A stretch of 51,981 nt of DNA from Paludibacteraceae bacterium (GTDB taxonomy: Bacteria > Bacteroidota > Bacteroidia > Bacteroidales > Paludibacteraceae): positions 1 through 51,981 of the forward strand of contig JAFYWK010000058.1 in the NCBI GenBank assembly GCA_017558065.1, in the 5' to 3' direction. The position numbers were made by a program, and so were the translations under genes. The notes below the pieces were generated by a model that was not told where the DNA came from, searched no databases, and was given only the letters and a program-made list of their open reading frames with translations. Below, in pieces: positions 1 to 8,603 of this stretch (positions within the stretch are counted from its first letter, which is position 1; the number at the start of each line of letters is the position of its first letter).

Positions 1-2
1 TC

Positions 3-1445
3 GCCCAGCTCACCGGTTTTGACGACCACGCACAGAGTCTCTCCTCGCTCATGATTGACCGCTTCCACAACGGCAACAAGAAAAACGACTGGAAAATGAA
101 CAGCCCAGAGGTACTCGACATCGTGGATTATCAAGGTGGCGACATCAAGGGTATTCAAAAGAAAATTGAAGAGGGATTCTTCGAGGAACTCGGTATCACC
201 ACTATCTGGATCTCTCCTATCACCCAAAACCCATGGGATGCGTGGGGTATGTACCCATTCCCTAATGGCAACAAATACGACAGCACCAAGACCTATACCA
301 AGTTCTCTGGTTATCACGGTTATTGGCCAATCTTTGCCACCGAAGTGGAGAAACGTTTCACCACCGAGCAAGAGTTGCACGACATGTTGGCTACCGCACA
401 CAAGCATGGCATGAATGTCATTCTCGACTATGTGGCTAACCACATGCACATCAACTCTCCTACCCTGCAAGCACACCCAGACTGGCACACCGATAGCATC
501 TTGCCTGACGGCCGCCGCAACTTCGAACTCTGGGACGAAGCACGCCTCACCACATGGTTTGATGTGCATATCCCTACCCTCGATCTGGAGCGTCCAGAAG
601 TGTGCTCACCTATGACCGACTCTGCATTGGTATGGCTGGAGAAGTTTGCTTTTGACGGTTTCCGCCACGATGCTTGCAAACATATCCCACTCAACTACTG
701 GCGCGAACTGGGTGCAAAAATGAAACAACGCTACCCTGACCGCCACATCTGGATGATTGGCGAGACATACGGCGCCCCTGCACTCATTGGTTCGTATGTG
801 AAAACAGGTATGCTGAACGCACAGTTTGACTTCAATATCTATCACACCGCTATTGATGTACTCGGTAAACCAGAGCAATCACTCACCAAGATGAATAACA
901 CCATTCTGGAGTCGTTGGGCGCATACGGCGCACACCACACCATGGGTAATATCTCTGGCAACCACGACAAGTGCCGCTTCATCTCATTGGCAGGTAAAGC
1001 AGTTAGTTGGGACGAGAACGACAAAGCAGCAGGTTGGACACGCCATATTGGTGTGACCGCCGACGGCAACAAAGAGCTGGAAGCACATGCCTACCGTATG
1101 GCTATGCTCTTGGAGGTCATCAACTTCACTATCCCTGGCGTGCCATGCGTATATCAAGGCGATGAGTATGGCGAGGCAGGCGCTAACGACCCTGACAACC
1201 GCCATATGATGAAGTTCGACGGTCTGAACAAGGAGCAAGCTGCTTTCCGCGCTAAGGTACAAGAGTTGGCGCAACTCCGCCGCAACAACATGGCATTGCT
1301 CTATGGCGAGTATATCCCAGTAGAGGTGACAGACACCCTACTCCACTTCCAACGCACATACATGGGCGACATTGTAGATGTAGTCATTGACCTCAATGGC
1401 GAGAGCAGCATCACCGTGAACGGCGACAAGGTGTGGATATTATAA
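3..1445 (+). CDS. GH13 alpha-amylase family glycosidase (5' end outside window)
   Basis: A GH13 alpha-glucan hydrolase or transferase. The reading frame is open from base 3 to the first ATG at 51, and the encoded stretch before that ATG leads straight into the family's early DRFHNG segment, so the true start lies before the window. Numbering from the ATG at 51, the four GH13 motifs are intact: DYVANH (126-131), GFRHD with nucleophile D207, GET with acid/base E238, and NHD (304-306). A short beta-sandwich-like tail closes the protein. The next gene, 80 bases on, is another GH13 enzyme with a lipoprotein signal, so the pair suggests starch or maltodextrin breakdown. The exact substrate cannot be read from the sequence, and the location is unknown because the N-terminus is missing. 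Confidence 0.9.
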   Translation, partial: AQLTGFDDHAQSLSSLMIDRFHNGNKKNDWKMNSPEVLDIVDYQGGDIKGIQKKIEEGFFEELGITTIWISPITQNPWDAWGMYPFPNGNKYDSTKTYTKFSGYHGYWPIFATEVEKRFTTEQELHDMLATAHKHGMNVILDYVANHMHINSPTLQAHPDWHTDSILPDGRRNFELWDEARLTTWFDVHIPTLDLERPEVCSPMTDSALVWLEKFAFDGFRHDACKHIPLNYWRELGAKMKQRYPDRHIWMIGETYGAPALIGSYVKTGMLNAQFDFNIYHTAIDVLGKPEQSLTKMNNTILESLGAYGAHHTMGNISGNHDKCRFISLAGKAVSWDENDKAAGWTRHIGVTADGNKELEAHAYRMAMLLEVINFTIPGVPCVYQGDEYGEAGANDPDNRHMMKFDGLNKEQAAFRAKVQELAQLRRNNMALLYGEYIPVEVTDTLLHFQRTYMGDIVDVVIDLNGESSITVNGDKVWIL

Positions 1446-1449
1446 ATCA

Positions 1450-1490
1450 CCTAGTACAACTAGTAGCACTAGTACTACTAGCCTAACTAG
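1450..1490. repeat. CTAGT word array between the two amylase genes
   Basis: CTAGT recurs about every nine bases in the gap between the GH13 genes (ctagtacaa, ctagtagca, ctagtacta and similar). The same word array, on the same theme, forms part of the linker of mutS2 around 20170-20235. It has no promoter-like sequence of its own. It belongs to the window-wide set of short word repeats. Confidence 0.6.
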
Positions 1491-1525
1491 CAAATCACTA
1501 ACCCAAATTATAATCATCAACAACA

Positions 1526-2881
1526 ATGAAGAAACTATTTTTCGCAGCGTTAGGATTGCTCTGCTTAGCATCCTGCGCAAAGCAGCCTTGCTGCCAACTG
1601 GAGCATCCATGCTACGCTTACGATGCTACCATTTACGAACTTAACACCCGTCAATTGACCGAAGAAGGTACTTTCAAAGCCGCTGAAGCCGTATTGCCAG
1701 CACTCAAAGAGATTGGCGTGGACATCATCTGGATCATGCCTATCCAACAGATTGGCGTTTTGGAGCGCAAAGGTAGCCTCGGTAGCTACTACGCTATCAC
1801 CGACTACTGCACACTCAACCCTGAGTTTGGTACACGCGCTGACTTCGAGCACTTCCTCGCTGAGGCACACAAGTTGGGCTTGAAGGTTATCCTCGACTGG
1901 GTAGCTAACCACACCGCGCCTGATAGCGAGTGGACCAAGAACGACGGCTGGCACTACCGCGACAGTCTGGGCAACCTCATGGTACAATACGACTGGACCG
2001 ACATCTCCAAACTCAACTACGACAACCAAGACATGCGCGCTGCTATGAAACAAGCCATGCACTGGTGGATGGATACCATCGGCATCGATGGTTTCCGTTG
2101 CGACGTAGCTGGCGAGGTACCAACCGACTTCTGGAACGACGTGATGGCTGAGCTTCGCGTGAAACACCCTAACATGTTCACTTTGGCAGAAGACGAGGCA
2201 GAGGCACAAGACCTCACCGAGACTGCCTTCGACATGTACTATGGTTGGGAACTCCACCACCTCATGAACGGCGCTGCTCAAGGCACCAAGACCGTAGAGG
2301 ATCTCTGGGGTTATTTTGCTAAAGCAGACACCACCATCCGCAAAGAGGCTATCCGCATGAACTTCACCTCTAACCACGATGAGAACTCATGGAACGGTAC
2401 TGAGTTCGAGCGCATGGGCGATGCTGCTAATCTCTTCGCTGCTTTCACATACGTAGTACCAGGTATGCCTATGATCTATACCGGTCAACCAAGTGGCAAC
2501 CACCATCGTTTGGCATTCTTCGAGAAGGACCTCATCGACCGCGTAGAGAACGCACCACAACACGAGATGTACAAGAAACTCAATGCATTGCGTGCTGAGA
2601 ACTTCGCTTTGTGGAGCAACGAGATTGGTGCTCCTATGGTTCGCCTCGCTGCTGACAACGACAAGATCTTCGCTTGCGTTCGCCACGCAGTTTGCCCAAA
2701 GAGCGGAAAGGAGAATACCGTGATTGCAGTGATGAACATGTCGGCTGAGGAGCAAGTGGTGAACCTCACTGTTGACCAATACGCTGGCGAGTACAACTGC
2801 CTCTGCGGTAAGACTATGGCTATCGAGGCACAACAAACCCTCACTCTCCAACCTTGGCAACACATGATCCTGACCAAGTAA
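1526..2881 (+). CDS. GH13 alpha-amylase family lipoprotein
   Basis: A surface or periplasmic GH13 enzyme acting on alpha-glucans. The first 17 residues are a lipoprotein signal with lipobox LASC and lipidated C17. Catalytic motifs are DWVANH (from D124), GFRCD with nucleophile D193, LAED with acid/base E222, and NHD (283-285). At 451 residues it is compact: a TIM barrel and a short C-terminal beta domain, with no carbohydrate-binding module seen. Together with the upstream GH13 it suggests outside-then-inside glucan digestion, but there are no SusC/SusD genes in the window. A terminator hairpin follows directly. The enzyme could be an alpha-amylase, neopullulanase or related activity; motifs alone do not separate these. 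Confidence 0.9.
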   Translation: MKKLFFAALGLLCLASCAKQPCCQLEHPCYAYDATIYELNTRQLTEEGTFKAAEAVLPALKEIGVDIIWIMPIQQIGVLERKGSLGSYYAITDYCTLNPEFGTRADFEHFLAEAHKLGLKVILDWVANHTAPDSEWTKNDGWHYRDSLGNLMVQYDWTDISKLNYDNQDMRAAMKQAMHWWMDTIGIDGFRCDVAGEVPTDFWNDVMAELRVKHPNMFTLAEDEAEAQDLTETAFDMYYGWELHHLMNGAAQGTKTVEDLWGYFAKADTTIRKEAIRMNFTSNHDENSWNGTEFERMGDAANLFAAFTYVVPGMPMIYTGQPSGNHHRLAFFEKDLIDRVENAPQHEMYKKLNALRAENFALWSNEIGAPMVRLAADNDKIFACVRHAVCPKSGKENTVIAVMNMSAEEQVVNLTVDQYAGEYNCLCGKTMAIEAQQTLTLQPWQHMILTK

Positions 2882-2902
2882 TCGTAACCCATCTATACGA
2901 AA

Positions 2903-2934
2903 AAAGAGGGTGTGTCACACGACATACCCTCTTT
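2903..2934. terminator. Bidirectional terminator between amylase and esterase genes
   Basis: An 11-bp stem (AAAGAGGGTGT with ATACCCTCTTT, one G-T pair) and a 10-base loop, with A-rich and T-rich flanks. It lies between two convergent genes and can serve both. Confidence 0.75.
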
Positions 2935-2955
2935 CTTTTATCAATATTCGAAACA

Positions 2956-4110
2956 CTATTTCACAGGGTTATCCTGCAATCCCCAACCCGTGATAGTAGC
3001 GATGTATGGGATATAAGCGTATGAGAATTTCTGATGACCAAGATAATTAGGGTGCATACTCGCACCAAGATCCTCATCGGTAGATAAGTGCAACGATGGG
3101 CAGCAAGCCATAAAATGCACATCAGGCATAGGGCAGAACTTCACCATATCACGCATGTAATCCAGCAATGTGCTATGCGCCTTAGAGGACACACAAAGCA
3201 CAGGATGATCCTCTCCGTAATAGTCTTTGATATAACGTATCAAGCGGTAATAGCCATCGCGGAATTTCTCATAAGATGGTTGCATAGATACCGAGAAATC
3301 GTTACCACCCAAATAAATACACGTCAGCGCAGGACGAATATCCGACTCAGCAGCATTCCAACGGGTAGCTTGCGCAGAGTCCATATCAAAGGTTTGGAGA
3401 TAGCGATCTGGCATATGATAGCCATCAAACTTGGAGTTGTAGTTGCGCGCAGCACCCATTCCCGAGTGAGCTACAACCACATAATCAGCATCAAAATAAC
3501 GCGAAAGAATCGCACAGAACGAACGAGAAGCATTCTCCGTTTCTGGCGTAAACTTAGCTAAACGACTTGGGTCATCCACGCCATAACCACAATCATAACT
3601 TGCTCCGATAAACTCCAGCTGACGTTGGCGAATAGGTTCTGCTTGATGAAACTCGCCCTTCGCGTCCGTGGAGAAAGCATGGATAGTCATCTTACCCTGT
3701 TCGCCTTCCGTGCGCTTTTGCACCACAACATTATGCACCTTCAGCTTCGAGGATTTCAGATAAGCGGGGTCAATCAATTCAATCACGGTATCAGCGCCCG
3801 ACACTTCTATCACACGGTGTGGATCAGCACTCATAGGTGTATCAATCCACACATTATAGTAGTTATGGCGAGTAGCTGCCATCTCAGGTGTAGCATCCCA
3901 CTTGCTGTCTGAAACACGCATAGTCAATGACTTACCCGTAAAAGCAAGGCGAAAATATACACCCGTCCAATCAAACGACACATCATTTCCCTCCACCAAG
4001 GTGCGTCCCACGTAGGTAACACGTTCATCACTTGCAGGAATAGTCTCTGCCATCAGGCAAAGAGGCGATAAGGCGATAAGGCATAGAGCCAAAAATAGAT
4101 TCTTTTTCAT
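2956..4110 (-). CDS. CE2-like SGNH esterase, paralog 1 (GDS changed to GAS)
   Basis: A secreted acetyl-esterase-like protein, third in transcription order of three tandem paralogs. A signal peptide (about 1-21) is followed by a beta-sandwich N-terminal domain and an SGNH hydrolase domain, the layout of carbohydrate esterase family 2. The nucleophile S171 is present, but the block reads FIGASYDCGYG, where both siblings have FIGDSYTCGYG. The G block (SGMGAARN), the GND block (YLGGNDFS) and the catalytic His H353 in HPNY are kept. No Asp stands three residues before the His, as in CE2 members that work with a Ser-His dyad. Likely role is deacetylation of glycans. The GDS to GAS change may alter activity or specificity; loss of activity cannot be excluded. 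Confidence 0.8.
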   Translation of the reverse strand: MKKNLFLALCLIALSPLCLMAETIPASDERVTYVGRTLVEGNDVSFDWTGVYFRLAFTGKSLTMRVSDSKWDATPEMAATRHNYYNVWIDTPMSADPHRVIEVSGADTVIELIDPAYLKSSKLKVHNVVVQKRTEGEQGKMTIHAFSTDAKGEFHQAEPIRQRQLEFIGASYDCGYGVDDPSRLAKFTPETENASRSFCAILSRYFDADYVVVAHSGMGAARNYNSKFDGYHMPDRYLQTFDMDSAQATRWNAAESDIRPALTCIYLGGNDFSVSMQPSYEKFRDGYYRLIRYIKDYYGEDHPVLCVSSKAHSTLLDYMRDMVKFCPMPDVHFMACCPSLHLSTDEDLGASMHPNYLGHQKFSYAYIPYIATITGWGLQDNPVK

Positions 4111-4118
4111 AAAAAAAT

Positions 4119-4186
4119 GGTGTATAGTGTAAAGGCAAGGATCTGCGGCTCTGCCGCCCAGCCTTTAAACTTTAAACTTTTAACTA
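4119..4186. repeat. Composite hairpin repeat element (intergenic copy)
   Basis: Left word array ends with GTGTAAAGGC (4127-4136). A 26-base centre holds the hairpin GCGGC-TCT-GCCGC (4145-4157). The right array starts with GCCTTTAAAC (4161-4170), nearly the inverse of the left arm, and goes on with AAACTTT words. The design matches the in-frame copies in wecB and in two glycosyltransferase genes. Confidence 0.65.
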
Positions 4187-5296
4187 TCACTTCACAGGCA
4201 TATCTTGCAATCCCCAACCAGTGATGGTCGCGATATAAGGGATGATAGAATATGCCAATTTTTGTTGTCCATTATAATTAGGATGCCAACCTGCTCCCAG
4301 ATCCTCATCGGTGCTGAGGTGTTGAGAAGGGCAATAGCCCAACCATTCCACATTCTTCAAGCCGCAGTTGCGTACCACATCACGCACATAGCGGAACTGA
4401 TATTCATTGGACTTGGATGCCACGCAGAGCACAGGGTGGTCCTCGCCATAGTTATTCTTCACATAACTCAAGAGGCGCATATAACCTTTGCGGAACTTGT
4501 TGTAATCAGGCATCATAGAGGATGAGAAATCATTGGTACCCAAATATATAACCGTAATATCTGGACGGAACTCAGATTGATCAACCGACCAACGCGTAGT
4601 GGAGTCGCGGTCGATAGTATATTGATAAATATCGGTCATGACTTCCCATGGGATATTCGAACCTGCATTGCGGCAGATACCACGCCCCGAGTGCGCAATA
4701 GCCATATAATCAGCATCGAAATAACGAGAAACGATACTTGCATAGGTGCGCGAAGCATTCTCAGTCTCATCGGTAAAAGGGTCTTTTCGACTTGGAGCAT
4801 CTACTCCATAGCCACAGGTATAGCTATCGCCAATAAACTCAATCTGACGCTCCTTGAAAGTTGGTGCTTGCAGGAAACGGCCATCAGTGATGAACTCGTG
4901 CACGGTCGTTTTGCCACAACCAGCTTCAGTGCGTTTCTGAATAACTACCTGATGCTCTTTCACTTTCGACTTTTTCACATCGGCAGGAAGAATCAATTCG
5001 ATAATCGTATCGTTGCCCTTGACCTCTACGATGCGTGTAGGTTCGGCACTCGTAGGAGCATCCAACCATACGGCATAGAAGTCGCGTTTGTTATCAGACA
5101 CACGCATGGATAGCGACTTGCCCGTGAAAGCCACACGAAAATAGCTGGCAGGGAAATCAAAAGTCAAAGCACCATTACTCTCCAACGCACGCCCAACGAA
5201 GGTCACACGCGAATCTGTCGCTGGCACCACCTCTGCCATCAGGCGAAGAGACGACATAGCGATAAGGCATAAAGCCAAGAAAATCATCTTTTTCAT
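4187..5296 (-). CDS. CE2-like SGNH esterase, paralog 2
   Basis: A secreted SGNH esterase, second of the three tandem copies, 369 residues. The signal peptide (about 1-21) nearly copies that of paralog 1. The N-terminal beta domain is about 13 residues shorter than in the siblings. The block I motif is canonical (FIGDSYTCGYG), with SGRG, YLGTNDFS and DLGAGWHPNY following. As in the siblings the position three before the catalytic His is not Asp, consistent with a CE2 Ser-His dyad. All three paralogs end in a shared GWGLQD(N/M)PVK tail, which suggests a conserved structural end. Likely function is removal of acetyl groups from plant or microbial glycans; the substrate is not visible. Confidence 0.82.
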   Translation of the reverse strand: MKKMIFLALCLIAMSSLRLMAEVVPATDSRVTFVGRALESNGALTFDFPASYFRVAFTGKSLSMRVSDNKRDFYAVWLDAPTSAEPTRIVEVKGNDTIIELILPADVKKSKVKEHQVVIQKRTEAGCGKTTVHEFITDGRFLQAPTFKERQIEFIGDSYTCGYGVDAPSRKDPFTDETENASRTYASIVSRYFDADYMAIAHSGRGICRNAGSNIPWEVMTDIYQYTIDRDSTTRWSVDQSEFRPDITVIYLGTNDFSSSMMPDYNKFRKGYMRLLSYVKNNYGEDHPVLCVASKSNEYQFRYVRDVVRNCGLKNVEWLGYCPSQHLSTDEDLGAGWHPNYNGQQKLAYSIIPYIATITGWGLQDMPVK

Positions 5297-5327
5297 TTCT
5301 CTAAACGCTAAACTCTAAACACTAAAC

Positions 5328-6476
5328 TCACTTAACAGGCATATCTTGCAATCCCCAACCAGTCATAGTAGCAATATAAGGGATAATGGAATATGCTTTC
5401 TTTTGTTGGCCGTTGTAGTTAGGGTGTACATCAGCCCCCAAGTCCTCATCGGTATGTAGGTGTTGTGCAGGACAGTAACCCAGATAATTCACATTCTTCA
5501 TGCCACAATTATTGACCAAGTCGCGCACATAATTGAAGAGATATTCATGCGTTTTTGTTGCCACACACAGAATAGGATGTTCCTCACCATAATTGGCTTT
5601 GATGTAATCAAAAAGGCGGTAATAATGTTTGCGGAAATCCTCGTATTTAGGAGCCAAAGAGGTGGAGAAATCGTTAGCGCCCAGATATACGATGGTCATT
5701 GCAGGATGGAAATCCGACTGAGTTGCATCCCAACGTGTGTTTTGTGTAGAATCCATATCAAAAGTTTGCAGATAACGATCAGGCATCCACCAACCTTTGA
5801 ACTTGGAGTTGTAGTTGCGAGCAATACCCATACCAGAGTGTGCTATAGCCACATAGTCCGCACCAAAATAGCGAGAAACAATCGCAGCATACGAACGAGA
5901 AGCGTTCTCTGTTTCAGGCGAGAAGCGCTCTTTGCGAGAAGGAGCATCTATACCATAACCACAGGTATAACTATCGCCGATAAACTCCAATTGGCGCTCT
6001 TTGAGCGGAGTAGCTGGATAAAACTTGCCATTCGCTGAAGTAGCAAACTCATGAATGGTTGTTTTGCCTTGTTCACCCTCGGTGCGTTTTTGCACAATCA
6101 CCTCATGAATAGCACGGCGGTTCTTCTTGAGATATACAGGATCAACCAACTCTATAACCACATTTTCGCCTATCACCTCTACCACACGATAAGGTTCTTC
6201 GCTCGTAGGCGAATCAATCCATACACTATAATAATTGTGTCGAGTAGCTGCCTCTTCAGGATTAGCATCCCACTTGGTCTCGGATGCTCTCATGGTGAGT
6301 TTATCACCAGAAAAAGCAATACGGAAATAAGTAGCTGTCCAGTCAAAGGATACATCTGTACCTTCTACCAGTGTACGTCCCACGTAAGTTACACGCGAGT
6401 CATTAGCAGGCATAGTTTCTGCAAAAGCAGCAATTGTCAGCAGCATCGTAGCTGCCAGAAAGAGTAGTTTTTTCAT
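5328..6476 (-). CDS. CE2-like SGNH esterase, paralog 3
   Basis: First of the three esterase genes in transcription order, 382 residues, with a cleavable signal peptide (about 1-19, ending AFA). The beta-sandwich domain shares the stretch RVTYVGRTLVEG with paralog 1. The SGNH blocks are canonical: FIGDSYTCGYG, SGMGIARN, YLGANDFS and DLGADVHPNY. It is closer to paralog 1 in the N-terminal half and to paralog 2 around the active site, as expected from duplication with some gene conversion. The 31-base gap to paralog 2 is an AAACTCTAAAC word repeat, so the three genes are probably cotranscribed. I found no clear TAnnTTTG promoter upstream. Confidence 0.82.
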   Translation of the reverse strand: MKKLLFLAATMLLTIAAFAETMPANDSRVTYVGRTLVEGTDVSFDWTATYFRIAFSGDKLTMRASETKWDANPEEAATRHNYYSVWIDSPTSEEPYRVVEVIGENVVIELVDPVYLKKNRRAIHEVIVQKRTEGEQGKTTIHEFATSANGKFYPATPLKERQLEFIGDSYTCGYGIDAPSRKERFSPETENASRSYAAIVSRYFGADYVAIAHSGMGIARNYNSKFKGWWMPDRYLQTFDMDSTQNTRWDATQSDFHPAMTIVYLGANDFSTSLAPKYEDFRKHYYRLFDYIKANYGEEHPILCVATKTHEYLFNYVRDLVNNCGMKNVNYLGYCPAQHLHTDEDLGADVHPNYNGQQKKAYSIIPYIATMTGWGLQDMPVK

Positions 6477-6546
6477 GATATAGTTAATTTATTATTATTT
6501 TTCTATTTACCCCTATTGTTTATAGGGCATATAGGGTAGATTGCAA

Positions 6547-6574
6547 ACAAAGTGAGAGCGAACTCTCACTTTGT
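6547..6574. terminator. Hairpin after rluB-like gene
   Basis: A perfect 12-bp stem (ACAAAGTGAGAG with CTCTCACTTTGT) and a CGAA loop just after the rluB-like stop codon on the - strand. There is no long T run, so termination may be inefficient; readthrough into the esterase genes is possible. Confidence 0.55.
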
Positions 6575-6586
6575 CAATCACTTGTC

Positions 6587-7642
6587 TTATTCGAAAGCGC
6601 CCATTTGCAGCATTGCTACCTCTTTAGGCGTCAAGAAGCGGTATTTACCACGTGCTACATTTTTCTTGGTCAGACCGGCAAAAGATACACGATCCAACTT
6701 AGTCACGCGATAGCCCACCTTCTCAAACATACGGCGTACCACACGGTTTTGTCCAGAGTGGATTTCGATGCCAATATGTTGGCGATCTTCTTTTGGGAAC
6801 TCCAAGGCATCAGGTGCTACCTTTTCGTCTTCAATCATCACACCGCCGCGCAAAACTGCCTCGTCGGCTTCATCCAGATCGCGGTCCAGTGTCACAGCAT
6901 AAATCTTCTTTTTACCAAACTTAGGGTGAGTCAGTTTCGCTGCTAAATCCCCATCATTGGTTAGCAGAAGTACACCTGTGGTATTGCGATCAAGACGCCC
7001 TACTGGATATATACGCTCCGCGCACGCATTGCGCACGATATCCAATACAGTGTGACGCTCTTGTGGGTCATCCGTAGTTGTTACAGTATTTTTAGGTTTG
7101 TTGAGCAAGATATATACTTTGCGTTCACGACGAACAGGCTGATTGTGGAACATCACCTTGTCGGTTGGCAACACTTTTGCGCCCAAGTTATCTACCACTT
7201 CGCCATTCACAGTGATCACGCCTGCCAAAATAAAGTCATCCGCCTCACGACGCGAGCAGATACCTGCATTAGCGAGATATTTATTCAAGCGGATTGGTTT
7301 GGTAGGGTCTTCATAGGTCTTGATATACTCTTGACGTTTACGTTGCGAATATACACCTGCGTTGTGCTTTGGTCTTGGTCTGAACTGACGTTCACCATTC
7401 GCTTCGCCTTCAGGACGAAAAGAAGGACGTCTTTCGACTTTCTCTACGCGTACGGCTCCTGCGGTACGAGTAAAGCGTTGACGTTGTCTTCCGCCTTCGC
7501 GAGTAGGACGGTCAGTTGGGGCATTAAAGCGAGGACGGATAGATGCTCCGTCAGCAGAAAAATGTGCGCCATTATGCTCACGCGGATTCGCATCTTGCGA
7601 GTAGCCACCACGGCGTGGGGTGCGGTTGTTTGGATCAAACAT
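6587..7642 (-). CDS. rluB: RluB/RsuA-family pseudouridine synthase
   Basis: Isomerises a uridine in ribosomal RNA; the RluB/RluF type acts on 23S rRNA. Residues 1 to about 115 are a basic, low-complexity Arg/Gly/Pro-rich extension, common in Bacteroidota versions. An S4 RNA-binding domain follows (RLNKYLANAGICSRREAD), then the catalytic domain with GRLDRNTTG, where D218 is the catalytic aspartate, and the closing NRVVRRMFE motif. At 351 residues it is longer than the E. coli enzyme because of the extension. It lies after L32 and a terminator, so it may rely on readthrough or on a promoter I cannot recognise. RluB versus RluF is not settled by sequence alone. Confidence 0.85.
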   Translation of the reverse strand: MFDPNNRTPRRGGYSQDANPREHNGAHFSADGASIRPRFNAPTDRPTREGGRQRQRFTRTAGAVRVEKVERRPSFRPEGEANGERQFRPRPKHNAGVYSQRKRQEYIKTYEDPTKPIRLNKYLANAGICSRREADDFILAGVITVNGEVVDNLGAKVLPTDKVMFHNQPVRRERKVYILLNKPKNTVTTTDDPQERHTVLDIVRNACAERIYPVGRLDRNTTGVLLLTNDGDLAAKLTHPKFGKKKIYAVTLDRDLDEADEAVLRGGVMIEDEKVAPDALEFPKEDRQHIGIEIHSGQNRVVRRMFEKVGYRVTKLDRVSFAGLTKKNVARGKYRFLTPKEVAMLQMGAFE

Positions 7643-7714
7643 AATTCTAATAATAAATATTTTGGTTTAGTTAAATAGTTTTTCTTTTCTAAGCAAGGTC
7701 TTGGTTGATTTTCA

Positions 7715-7751
7715 AAATATAGGCTCCGAGTTTTGCTCAGAGCCTATATTT
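7715..7751. terminator. Terminator downstream of rpmF
   Basis: A 16-bp stem with one mismatch (AAATATAGGCTCCGAG against CTCAGAGCCTATATTT) and a TTTTG loop, between the rpmF stop and the rluB-like gene. Confidence 0.75.
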
Positions 7752-7806
7752 GTTGTGTTCAAACGTGGCATGTTCGTCTCTCGACGTGCATACCGAATCG
7801 CCACAC

Positions 7807-7992
7807 TTAGGCTTCTGCAGCTTGCTCTACAGCCAATTTACCACGATAGTATCCGCAAGTAGGGCAGATGGTGTGATAAATGTAGTGAGCGCCACAGTTT
7901 GGGCAAAGTGCCAATGCTGGCATTTTTGCTTTGTCGTGGGTACGACGTTTCGCTTGTCTGGTGTGCGATTGTCTTCTTTTTGGATGTGCCAT
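7807..7992 (-). CDS. rpmF: 50S ribosomal protein L32
   Basis: Small zinc-ribbon protein of the large ribosomal subunit, 61 residues. The start MAHPKRRQSHTRQAKRRTH is the family's hallmark, and the zinc site CPNCG ... CPTCGYY is complete. It follows the YceD gene in the usual yceD-rpmF order and would be transcribed from the promoter in front of yceD. A terminator follows. The usual plsX and fabH genes are not next to it here. Confidence 0.97.
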   Translation of the reverse strand: MAHPKRRQSHTRQAKRRTHDKAKMPALALCPNCGAHYIYHTICPTCGYYRGKLAVEQAAEA

Positions 7993-8083
7993 AATTCTTT
8001 ATTATTTTATTAGTTTATTTTAATAGTTATTCAAGGGGTCCATTTTCTCGGTCAGCCACGCAGAACGACCTTCCTCCATCCTT

Positions 8084-8524
8084 TTACCCTTCTATATCAT
8101 TTTCCTCATCCAACGCGGTGCAGAGGTGGTCTTGGAGAAGCGCAGCCATCTGTGGGTTGCAACCACCATCTTGGTGACTATGCACCAGCGGGAGATTCAC
8201 TATGATCAATTCATATGCCAACCATGCCATGTCAAGCATCTGTGGTTCTTCTTCCAAGTCAACATCCTCTTCATATACATCCACCTCCACGTCCATTGGC
8301 TCCAAACAGCGGTCACAAGTCACTTGTACCGTACCGCATAAATCCACATCTACCGCCACACTATCCTCCTCTACTATCAAACGCACCTTGGCATCCACCT
8401 CGCCACCCAATACTTCGCTGGCTTCTATAGTAGAGAAATAAGAGTTATCCAACTGAAAATCAAACAGATGTTCTCCCAGTTCCAACTTCTCTATCTCAAT
8501 GATATGCGACTGTTGTGTATTCAT
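8084..8524 (-). CDS. YceD family (DUF177) protein
   Basis: YceD proteins are encoded next to L32 and in plants and E. coli affect 23S rRNA accumulation. The family core CDRCLEP and the acidic middle (VYEEDVDLEEEP) are visible, with a C-terminal cysteine (GGCNPQMAAL) typical of the family. The start at 8524 (MNTQQS) is chosen because the promoter TACCTTTG ends 18 bases before it and because a longer reading frame would run into the promoter and overlap the sdaA stop codon. The distance to rpmF is 91 bases with no gene. Function in this organism is inferred from family and position only. Confidence 0.85.
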   Translation of the reverse strand: MNTQQSHIIEIEKLELGEHLFDFQLDNSYFSTIEASEVLGGEVDAKVRLIVEEDSVAVDVDLCGTVQVTCDRCLEPMDVEVDVYEEDVDLEEEPQMLDMAWLAYELIIVNLPLVHSHQDGGCNPQMAALLQDHLCTALDEENDIEG

Positions 8525-8542
8525 TATCCCACAATTGGCGTG

Positions 8543-8574
8543 CAAAGGTACTACATTTTTCTGAAATACGCAAA
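8543..8574 (-). promoter_or_regulatory. Promoter of yceD-rpmF
   Basis: On the - strand: TTTG (8571-8574), 20 bases, TACCTTTG (8543-8550). This is a full match to the Bacteroidota -33/-7 consensus and ends 18 bases before the chosen start codon. Confidence 0.8.
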
Positions 8575-8603
8575 TCTTTCTGCAATTTTTCTTAAAAAAA
8601 TTA

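Noticed and set aside
1565-2377. 270-residue open frame opposite the second amylase
   Set aside because: It is the antisense shadow of a gene with intact GH13 motifs and lipobox, has no family features and no promoter.
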